The notes under the pieces were generated by a model, which made no database searches, was not told the DNA's origin, and was given only the letters and a program-made list of their open reading frames with translations. DNA of 5,978 nt from an uncultured Bacilli bacterium (GTDB taxonomy: Bacteria; Bacillota_I; Bacilli_A; RF39; UBA660). Of this stretch, positions 1-5,046 are shown in pieces. Within the stretch, counting starts at the first letter, position 1. The number at the start of each line of letters is the position of its first letter. Location: assembly GCA_905235875.1 (NCBI GenBank), contig CAJONL010000116.1, positions 1 to 5,978 on the forward strand. Reading direction: 5' to 3'. The position numbers and the translations under genes were made by a program.

Positions 1-1
1 A

Positions 2-400
2 TTTAAAGAATTATTTAATGGTGGTAAAACTAGTTTAGAACTTACTGATCCTGATAATCTTCTTACGACAGGTATAGAAATTAACGTGACACCTCCTGGT
101 AAAAAACTACGTAGCATATCACTTCTTTCTGGTGGTGAAAAAACACTTACAGCTATTAGTTTACTATTTGCAATCTTAAATATCAAAAAAATACCATTTT
201 GTTTATTTGATGAAATAGAAGCTGCTCTTGATGAAGCAAATGTTGATAAAGTTGGTTCATATTTTAAAAAATATAGTGGAAAAACACAATTAATTATAAT
301 TACACACAAGAAAAAAACTATGGAATATGCTAATAATTTATATGGTATAACAATGCAAGAATCTGGAGTGTCTAAACTTGTTAGTGTTAAGTTAGTATAA
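2..400 (+). CDS. smc: Chromosome segregation ATPase Smc, C-terminal part (5' end outside window)
   Basis: This is the last 132 codons of Smc, the ATPase of the bacterial condensin that organises and separates the nucleoid with ScpA and ScpB. The frame is open from base 2, so the gene begins upstream; the GTG at 86 is an internal Val, not a start. Visible in the fragment are the Q/PPGKK strand region, the ABC signature LSGGEK (fragment residues 42-47), Walker B with the catalytic pair D70-E71 in LFDEIEAALDEAN, the D-loop ALDE and the switch histidine in ITHKK (H102). The C-terminal phrase YGITMQESGVSKLVSV is typical of Smc. The ATPase head half seen here looks intact. It is probably co-transcribed with the acetyltransferase gene 28 bp downstream. 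In many Bacillota ftsY follows smc; here it does not. Confidence 0.97.
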   Translation, partial: FKELFNGGKTSLELTDPDNLLTTGIEINVTPPGKKLRSISLLSGGEKTLTAISLLFAILNIKKIPFCLFDEIEAALDEANVDKVGSYFKKYSGKTQLIIITHKKKTMEYANNLYGITMQESGVSKLVSVKLV

Positions 401-428
401 AAAAATAATATATAAGTTAGGTGGTATT

Positions 429-956
429 ATGTTTAAATTAGTTAAACCAAGTATTAAATACAAAGAAAAATGCATTTCGTATATAAATGAATTTTATGAA
501 TACAATTCTACTATTAATGGTGTAGGGAAACTTGATTATTATTTAAAAAATAGTAATTTTGAGAATTGGTTAAAATATATTGATAGCTTAACTAATAAAT
601 CTGAATATTTCTTAGTTAATGATGAGAATAATATAATTGGTATGATAAATATTAGACACAGCTTAGATGAAAAACATAAAATAAGAGGTGGACATATTGG
701 ATATAGTATAAGACCTCTAGAAAGAAGAAAAGGATATAATAAAATAAATCTCTACTTAGCTTTAGAAAAAATGAAAGAACTGAATGTAAAAGAAGTATTA
801 ATTACATGTGATGACACAAATGTAGCTTCTTATAAGTCAATTGAGTCTCTCGGAGGTATTTTAATAGAAAAACTACTCTATGAAGGCGTTGTTATAAGGA
901 GATATACTATTGATGTTGCTGATTCGTTAAAAAAATATAGATTTTTAGTTAAATAA
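429..956 (+). CDS. GNAT-family N-acetyltransferase (COG3981-like)
   Basis: A 175-residue protein with the GNAT fold. An acyl-CoA-dependent transfer to an amine is expected from the family, but the substrate is unknown. Strand beta4 and motif A lie at about residues 86-115 (RGGHIGYSIRPLERRKGYNK), where the pyrophosphate-binding loop R99-x-x-G102-x-N104 has Asn in place of the usual Gly/Ala. Motif B-like sequence NVASYKSIESLGG (131-143) and a terminal IRRYTI strand follow; CDxxNxAS..SIE..GG and IRRY recall the predicted acetyltransferases of COG3981. The start is supported by AGGTGGT at 419-425. It sits 28 bp after smc with no convincing terminator between, so read-through from smc is likely, and the unit ends at the hairpin 970-1008. 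The family is clear; the specific function is not. Confidence 0.85.
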   Translation: MFKLVKPSIKYKEKCISYINEFYEYNSTINGVGKLDYYLKNSNFENWLKYIDSLTNKSEYFLVNDENNIIGMINIRHSLDEKHKIRGGHIGYSIRPLERRKGYNKINLYLALEKMKELNVKEVLITCDDTNVASYKSIESLGGILIEKLLYEGVVIRRYTIDVADSLKKYRFLVK

Positions 957-969
957 TTATTTAAATATT

Positions 970-1008
970 AAAGTGAGATAATATATGGTATTGTTCTTGC
1001 TTTTTTTT
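970..1008 (+). terminator. Intrinsic terminator of the smc-GNAT unit
   Basis: The arm 970-983 pairs with 989-1003, closing a 5-nt loop (984-988). There are three G-U pairs and one bulged T (994). Eight T residues follow at 1001-1008. This is a rho-independent terminator 13 bp after the GNAT stop codon. Its 3' arm and T-run contain the -35 hexamer of the next promoter. Confidence 0.75.
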
Positions 1009-1025
1009 ACTATTTTTGATATATT
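997..1025 (+). promoter_or_regulatory. Sigma-A extended -10 promoter for the Big2-protein gene
   Basis: TTGCTT (997-1002), a 17-bp spacer, and TATATT (1020-1025), with the extended -10 dinucleotide TG at 1017-1018. The predicted transcript start is near 1032, giving a leader of about 17 nt to the ATG at 1049. The promoter overlaps the terminator just upstream. It is predicted from sequence only. Confidence 0.6.
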
Positions 1026-1038
1026 AATATAGAAAAGT

Positions 1039-1045
1039 GGGTGGT
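1039..1045 (+). promoter_or_regulatory. Ribosome binding site GGGTGGT, deciding the start of the Big2 protein
   Basis: GGGTGGT ends 3 nt before ATG 1049 and matches the AGGTGGT-N3-ATG arrangement in front of the GNAT gene at 419-431. An in-frame GTG at 1037 would place this SD sequence inside the coding region and has no SD of its own, so ATG 1049 is the better start. Confidence 0.7.
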
Positions 1046-1048
1046 AAA

Positions 1049-2920
1049 ATGGCTAAGTCTGATTTTAATATTGATGATGGAAGTAGTTTAGAAAATAATA
1101 TTGTTAATAACAAGAAAAATTTTCTTAAAAATAATTTTAGTAGCCCAGAAATAGTTTATGATGAAAGTTCTAATGAAGGTCCATTTGGAAGAATTAAATT
1201 CTTTTTTAGTACTATAAATAGGAGTGTTTTATTTTTTTTACTTTTTGCTGTTATTGCTATAATTATTGGTGCAATAGTAATTTATGTTCTAGTGTCAGCA
1301 TACAATAATTCATTTAAAACTGAAATTAAAATACCTGATGTAGTCTATATTGGTGAAACTGATGCTATTTCTGCAATCTCTAGTGGTACTGGAGATTTAG
1401 ATAACACTAGTGTTACATTTGAAAATGAACTTTATACAGAAGTTGAAGATATGGATGAGGAAGAGATTCCACTTGAATCTCCAATTGAGCTTGAGAAAGA
1501 TTCAATGAAAGGTAAGGAGTTATATAATACTTTGATTCCAATTGAAGAAGGAGCAGCAAAAATTACTGTTAAATCTCGCAAAGGTGCTCGAAGTATGGGA
1601 AAAGCAAGTAAGATTGTATATGTTTGTCCTAGTTTTAATAAAAACCTAATTTCTAATGGAACTTTATCTGTTACTGTTAATGATGAATTTAAGATTCCTA
1701 TTGATTTTGGATATGGATCATGTTCTAAAGGGATAAAATATACATCTAGTAATCCTGATATGCTTAAAGTAACGAAAGATGGTAAGATTACTGGATTAAA
1801 ACAGGGTAATGTAAATTTGACTATAAGTAAAGGTGAAAGAAAATTTTCAATTCCTGTTTATATAACTGGATCAGAAGTTTCAATGACAAGTATAAAAGTT
1901 AATACAAGTAAAATAATGCTTGCACCAAAAGAAAATAGGAGGCTTACTGTCTCCTATTTTCCAGCTAATGCTACAAGTACAAATTCTGTTAAATATGAAA
2001 GTACAAATTCAGATGTAGTAGGTATTGATCAATATGGTAAAATTATTGCTTATAAAGCTGGTAAAGGTAGTATTAAAGTTAAAAGTGGTGATATAGATGA
2101 GCCAGTACTAGTAGATGTGGTAGTATCTAAGGAAAAGTCAAAAGAAGGTTCTATTGTAACAGATTTGATATTAGATAAAGAAGAAGCTAATTTAGTGCAG
2201 GGAGAAAGTTTAAAAATTAATTTAGTCATTACTCCGGATGATGCTAAAGTTAAAACAATTAAATATATTAGTTCAGATTCAAATGTTGCTACGGTAAGTT
2301 CTAAAGGAATAGTTTATGCCAAAAATAAAGGTACTGCTATAATTACTTGTACTACTAATAATGAACTAAGCAAAAATATATTAATTAATGTTAGTGAGAT
2401 AGAAAAGCCTAAAGTTTTATCTGATGATGGAATAATATCTAATAATTGGCACAATAGACCATATAAATTAAAGTTATCTGGTGGTGTATATGGTGCAAGA
2501 TATTATTATGGTTTAAGAAAAAATGATATTTCTAGAACTGCAAGAGAGATACTTATAAGTCATGATGGCATAAAGTATATTTTTACTAAAGCTTGTCTTT
2601 ATAATTTATGTGGTGATGAAATCTCTACTCTTTCTAAGCTTGATACTAAAAAGCCAAAAATAATTAAGGCATTTACAAGAAATAGAAAAGATGGTAAATA
2701 TCTTTATATTGCCGCAAAAGACAGTACAAGTAAGGTTAACAGATGGTGTATAAATGCTAGTGAAAATAGTAATAAATGTGATTGGAAAACTATTGAAGTA
2801 AAAGACACAGTGGTAATATCGCAAAAGATTTCTGCTGGAGATTATTATGTGTTTGTAAAAGATAGTGCAGGAAACATTAGTGATTATAAAAATATAAAAG
2901 TAGAATCACTTCTTGATTAA
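1049..2920 (+). CDS. Membrane-anchored Big2 / Ig-like domain surface protein
   Basis: A 623-residue single-pass membrane protein of unknown function. Residues 1-58 form a polar, Asn-rich tail, probably cytoplasmic. A strong hydrophobic helix (about 59-82) is not followed by a signal-peptidase site, so it should act as an uncleaved anchor with the rest outside. Residues 88-200 contain an acidic patch (130-150) and match no family I recognise. Three Big2-type (bacterial Ig-like group 2) units follow: about 203-273, 279-360 and 371-449, each with the hallmark Y-x-S-(S/T)-(N/D)-x-(D/N)-V/M and G-K-I/V-x-A/G-x-(K)-x-G strings. The C-terminal 458-617 holds two further Ig-like units, with YYYG, KAC...C, LDTKKP, RWCI...CDW and YYVFVKDSAGN. 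Seven cysteines (193, 225, 434, 516, 521, 567, 577) all lie outside. Adhesion or wall association is plausible from the domains but unproven. There is no LPXTG or SLH motif. It has its own promoter and is the first gene of the envelope block. Confidence 0.85.
   Translation: MAKSDFNIDDGSSLENNIVNNKKNFLKNNFSSPEIVYDESSNEGPFGRIKFFFSTINRSVLFFLLFAVIAIIIGAIVIYVLVSAYNNSFKTEIKIPDVVYIGETDAISAISSGTGDLDNTSVTFENELYTEVEDMDEEEIPLESPIELEKDSMKGKELYNTLIPIEEGAAKITVKSRKGARSMGKASKIVYVCPSFNKNLISNGTLSVTVNDEFKIPIDFGYGSCSKGIKYTSSNPDMLKVTKDGKITGLKQGNVNLTISKGERKFSIPVYITGSEVSMTSIKVNTSKIMLAPKENRRLTVSYFPANATSTNSVKYESTNSDVVGIDQYGKIIAYKAGKGSIKVKSGDIDEPVLVDVVVSKEKSKEGSIVTDLILDKEEANLVQGESLKINLVITPDDAKVKTIKYISSDSNVATVSSKGIVYAKNKGTAIITCTTNNELSKNILINVSEIEKPKVLSDDGIISNNWHNRPYKLKLSGGVYGARYYYGLRKNDISRTAREILISHDGIKYIFTKACLYNLCGDEISTLSKLDTKKPKIIKAFTRNRKDGKYLYIAAKDSTSKVNRWCINASENSNKCDWKTIEVKDTVVISQKISAGDYYVFVKDSAGNISDYKNIKVESLLD
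1931..1961 (+). other. Perfect inverted repeat inside the Big2-protein gene
   Basis: The arms GAAAATAGGAG (1931-1941) and CTCCTATTTTC (1951-1961) are exact reverse complements, 11 bp with a 9-nt loop. The helix can be extended inward by G1942-T1950 and C1943-G1949, leaving a 5-nt loop. It lies in the codons for the KENRRLTVSYF stretch of the second Big2 domain. No T-run follows, so it does not look like a standard terminator; its role is unknown. Confidence 0.6.
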
Positions 2921-2921
2921 A

Positions 2922-2950
2922 TTTACAATAAACTTTATTTATGGTATGAT
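2922..2950 (+). promoter_or_regulatory. Extended -10 promoter for the lipoprotein gene
   Basis: TTTACA (2922-2927), a 17-bp spacer, and TATGAT (2945-2950), preceded by TG at 2942-2943 to give TGnTATGAT. Each hexamer matches consensus at 5 of 6 positions. The predicted start near 2957 falls on the SD sequence GAGG (2957-2960), so the leader would be only about 11 nt. I see no terminator between the Big2-protein stop and this promoter, so read-through can also supply the downstream genes. Confidence 0.65.
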
Positions 2951-2967
2951 TATTTTGAGGTAATTAT

Positions 2968-3378
2968 ATGAAGATAAAGTTTTTTTTAGTACTTTTATTT
3001 ATAGCTTTCCTATTATCAGGATGTAGAATTTCAAATATTAATTTTGATCCTTATGTGAAAGAAAAATATGGTGTAATGGCTATAGATAGTTGGTATAAAG
3101 ATAAAAATTTAGGAAAACTTAGAAAAAAAGCTGAAGGAATAGATGAAATTATATCTAAGAAGTGTAGCTATTTAGAGAATAAGAAAAATAAATATATTTT
3201 TTCTTGTACTCTTACAATAACTAAACAAGGAGAAACTATTATACCTTTGTCTAAACATATTAAAAGAAAAGTATATGTAGTTTTTATTAAAGAAAATGGT
3301 AATACTTATACGTCTAAGGTGTATAATTCAAAATACAAGAAAACGCCTTGGTTATATGATAAATATTTAGATTATTAA
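2968..3378 (+). CDS. Small putative lipoprotein, unknown function
   Basis: A 136-residue protein with a type II signal peptide: short basic start MKIK, hydrophobic core (5-16) and lipobox LSGC with the lipid-modified Cys at 19. After processing by Lgt and Lsp it should be tethered to the outer face of the membrane. The mature part (about 118 residues) is Lys- and Tyr-rich and basic, apparently mixed alpha/beta, with C66 and C80 spaced so that a disulfide is possible. I recognise no known domain. The start is supported by GAGGT at 2957-2961, 7 nt from ATG. It lies 47 bp after the Big2-protein gene, has its own promoter, and is 13 bp from the DUF308 gene, with which it is surely co-transcribed. 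The lipoprotein call is solid; any function is open. Confidence 0.85.
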   Translation: MKIKFFLVLLFIAFLLSGCRISNINFDPYVKEKYGVMAIDSWYKDKNLGKLRKKAEGIDEIISKKCSYLENKKNKYIFSCTLTITKQGETIIPLSKHIKRKVYVVFIKENGNTYTSKVYNSKYKKTPWLYDKYLDY

Positions 3379-3379
3379 T

Positions 3380-3386
3380 AGGAGGT
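3380..3386 (+). promoter_or_regulatory. Near-consensus ribosome binding site of the DUF308 gene
   Basis: AGGAGGT begins 2 nt after the lipoprotein stop codon and ends 5 nt before ATG 3392. It is the strongest SD in the window and suggests high translation of the membrane protein relative to its neighbours. Confidence 0.7.
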
Positions 3387-3391
3387 AAAAA

Positions 3392-3901
3392 ATGAAAAAT
3401 AATATTATACTTGGAATTATATTTATATTATTCGGATTACTATTTATATTCGCACCACAAAGTATTTTTGAACTTATAGTTCTAATATCAGGGGTAATTG
3501 TTTTAATTCTATCGATATCCAAAATACTTATATCATTAAAAGAAAAAAATGAATTAAGTTCTTATGGAATTGTTACTGGTATTTTTGGGATAATAATTGG
3601 AATAATATTAATTATATTTAAGCAAAAGACAGTCCTTACGGTGGCTGAACTTGTTGGAGTCTATTTACTTATTAGTGGTATTAGCTCATTATTATTTATG
3701 CTTAGAGTTAATATGTCTAGTAATATGTTTATTAAACCAATAATTAAGATAGTAATTGGTATTATTTCATTTACTATGCCTTTTGTCCCTACGATGTGGG
3801 CTGGTATTTTAATAGGTATTATTCTAGTGCTTACTGGGGTAACTATTATTAACACTAAAAAAGAAGAAGAAGTTATATATAAAGTGAGAGTAAAAAAATA
3901 A
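3392..3901 (+). CDS. DUF308 / HdeD-like six-helix membrane protein
   Basis: A 169-residue integral membrane protein. Hydrophobic helices lie at about 4-21, 26-48, 58-76, 83-103, 114-131 and 135-154, with a short basic and acidic cytoplasmic tail (155-169). The helices fall into three tandem hairpins of about 55 residues, each of the form G-x-x-x-(I/L)-x-x-G...(V/I)-G-(V/I)-x-x-L-x-x-(G/S)-(I/V), the pattern of DUF308/HdeD proteins. Escherichia coli HdeD is linked to acid resistance, but most members have no assigned biochemical role, and none is implied here. Length and helix count fit the family. It is the last gene of the envelope block: it starts 13 bp after the lipoprotein gene and ends 4 bp before the terminator hairpin. 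Confidence 0.8.
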   Translation: MKNNIILGIIFILFGLLFIFAPQSIFELIVLISGVIVLILSISKILISLKEKNELSSYGIVTGIFGIIIGIILIIFKQKTVLTVAELVGVYLLISGISSLLFMLRVNMSSNMFIKPIIKIVIGIISFTMPFVPTMWAGILIGIILVLTGVTIINTKKEEEVIYKVRVKK

Positions 3902-3905
3902 ATGT

Positions 3906-3945
3906 AAAATGAAAGATAAAGGTCTTCCTATTGTCTTTCATTTTT
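3906..3945 (+). terminator. Strong intrinsic terminator after the DUF308 gene
   Basis: Arm 3906-3922 pairs with 3927-3944 around the tetraloop TCTT (3923-3926). The outer 14 bp (3906-3919 with 3931-3944) are continuous with one G-U pair; the inner AGG/CCT adds three pairs past one bulged A (3930). The T-run 3941-3945 is partly inside the stem, as is usual when the A-rich foot pairs with it. It ends the envelope block. Confidence 0.85.
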
Positions 3946-3953
3946 GTTATAAT
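3925..3953 (+). promoter_or_regulatory. Extended -10 promoter of the t6A (tsaE-tsaB-rimI-tsaD) operon
   Basis: A perfect TATAAT at 3948-3953 with TG at 3945-3946 (TGTTATAAT). The -35 position at 17-bp spacing is TTCCTA (3925-3930), a weak match, so activity would rest on the extended -10. The predicted start near 3960 lies on the SD GGTGAT and 11 nt from the ATG. The -35 and spacer lie inside the terminator hairpin of the upstream unit. Confidence 0.65.
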
Positions 3954-3959
3954 GATTTT

Positions 3960-3965
3960 GGTGAT
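3960..3965 (+). promoter_or_regulatory. Ribosome binding site GGTGAT, deciding the tsaE start
   Basis: GGTGAT ends 5 nt before ATG 3971. The alternative in-frame TTG at 3965 overlaps this site and has no SD of its own, so ATG 3971 is preferred, shortening the protein by two residues. Confidence 0.65.
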
Positions 3966-3970
3966 TGCAA

Positions 3971-4423
3971 ATGGAATATAGGATTACATCTCTTGATGAA
4001 AGGGATACAATTGAACTTGCAGAAAATTTTGAAAGTGAAAAATTTCCAAATATGGTTATTTGCCTAAATGGTGATTTAGGTAGTGGTAAGACAGTTTTCA
4101 CTAAAGGATTTGCTAATGCTCTTGGGATAAATGAAATTATTACTTCACCAACATTTAATATTGTAAAAGAATATTACGATGGAGAAATGAAATTATTTCA
4201 TATGGATGTATATCGAATTGATGAGACAGATGTTGAAATTGATTTTGATGAATATTTTAAAAAAAGAGGAGTATCAATTATTGAATGGTCTGATTTAATA
4301 AGTGATAGACTTCCAAAACACAGATTAGAAATTACATTTAAAATAGTTGATGAAAATAAAAGAGTATTAATTATTAAACCTTATGGTAAAAAATATGAAG
4401 ACTTATGTGAGGCTGTATTATGA
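3971..4423 (+). CDS. tsaE: tRNA threonylcarbamoyladenosine biosynthesis ATPase TsaE
   Basis: TsaE (YjeE/YdiB family), 150 residues, the usual length. It is the ATPase that binds the TsaB-TsaD complex and is needed for turnover in making t6A37 of ANN-decoding tRNAs in the cytoplasm. Visible are the P-loop GDLGSGKT (34-41), the switch-like SPTFNIVKEY (59-68), HMDVYR (77-82) and IIEWSD (103-108), all hallmarks in the expected order. It is the first gene of the t6A operon, directly behind its own promoter. Its stop overlaps the tsaB start by 4 nt (ATGA), which implies translational coupling. Confidence 0.96.
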   Translation: MEYRITSLDERDTIELAENFESEKFPNMVICLNGDLGSGKTVFTKGFANALGINEIITSPTFNIVKEYYDGEMKLFHMDVYRIDETDVEIDFDEYFKKRGVSIIEWSDLISDRLPKHRLEITFKIVDENKRVLIIKPYGKKYEDLCEAVL

Positions 4424-5046
4424 TAAGTCTTTTTTTAAATACTGCAAGTAATTATTTAAATTTAGTTTTATATAAGGGAGAGAAAGATATAGATTCTATA
4501 TATTTAAAGCTTGATAAAGATTTATCAAAAGAATCACTTCCTAAGCTTAAAGAAATACTTGATAGAAATAATTTAAATCCTAGTGATATAGATGAAATTA
4601 TATGTGTTCGTGGGCCAGGAAGTTTTACAGGCCTTAGAATAGGAGTTACTATAGCTAAAATATATGCTTATTTTTTAAATAAAAATCTTTATTCTGTAAG
4701 CACCCTAGATGTTCTTGCAACAAGTGCAAAGTGTGATATAATAGTTCCATTAATTGATGCAAGAAGAGGTTTTGTATATGGGGCTATCTATGATAAGAAC
4801 TATGATATTTTAATGAAAGAGAAATATATAAAGCTAGATGAACTTATAAATGAAGCGGAAAAATATAATCAGAATATAATTTATGTGTCTTATGATGAAT
4901 TTAGTGGTTTAAATATAAAAAAATATGAGCCTGATAATATTAATTTGATTAAATATATGCATAAAAAAATAGAGGATAAAATTAGTTTTATTCCGACTTA
5001 TTTAAAAAGGACAGAGGCTGAAGAGAAATATGATAAAAATAGCTAG
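4420..5046 (+). CDS. tsaB: t6A biosynthesis partner protein TsaB
   Basis: TsaB (YeaZ/YdiC), 208 residues, slightly short for the family. It has the ASKHA fold but is catalytically inactive, dimerises with TsaD and bridges it to TsaE. Visible are the signature VRGPGSFTGLRIGVTIAK (63-80), LIDARRGFVYGAIY (111-124), and the C-terminal PTYLKRTEAEEKY. In the N-terminal strand the usual Asp of the (I/L)DT(S/A) phosphate loop is Asn (N7-T8-A9), consistent with a non-catalytic subunit. An SD-like GTGAGG at 4407-4412 lies within the end of tsaE. The gene overlaps tsaE by 4 nt and rimI by 17 nt. Confidence 0.94.
   Translation: MISLFLNTASNYLNLVLYKGEKDIDSIYLKLDKDLSKESLPKLKEILDRNNLNPSDIDEIICVRGPGSFTGLRIGVTIAKIYAYFLNKNLYSVSTLDVLATSAKCDIIVPLIDARRGFVYGAIYDKNYDILMKEKYIKLDELINEAEKYNQNIIYVSYDEFSGLNIKKYEPDNINLIKYMHKKIEDKISFIPTYLKRTEAEEKYDKNS

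Noticed and set aside
86..400. Independent short gene starting at GTG 86
   Set aside because: The frame is open to the window edge and the upstream residues (GGKTSLELTDPDNLLTTGIE) are ordinary Smc sequence.
387..414. Possible promoter before the GNAT gene (TATATA at 409-414)
   Set aside because: No acceptable -35 at 16-18 bp and no extended -10; read-through from smc is simpler.
1037..1048. GTG start four codons upstream of the Big2-protein ATG
   Set aside because: It would put the SD GGGTGGT inside the gene and has no SD of its own; ATG 1049 is better.
2606..2824. Minus-strand reading frame of 72 codons
   Set aside because: It lies wholly inside the Big2-protein gene on the other strand, has no SD, and its translation is low-complexity; a shadow of the real gene.
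2927..2939. AATAA / TTATT inverted repeat between the Big2-protein and lipoprotein genes
   Set aside because: Five A-T pairs with a 3-nt loop and no T-run are too weak for a terminator; the spot is better explained by the promoter spacer.
3661..3855. Minus-strand reading frame of 64 codons
   Set aside because: An antisense shadow of the DUF308 membrane gene; its hydrophobicity only mirrors the AT-rich helix codons.
3965..3970. TTG start of tsaE two codons upstream
   Set aside because: It overlaps the SD GGTGAT that serves ATG 3971.
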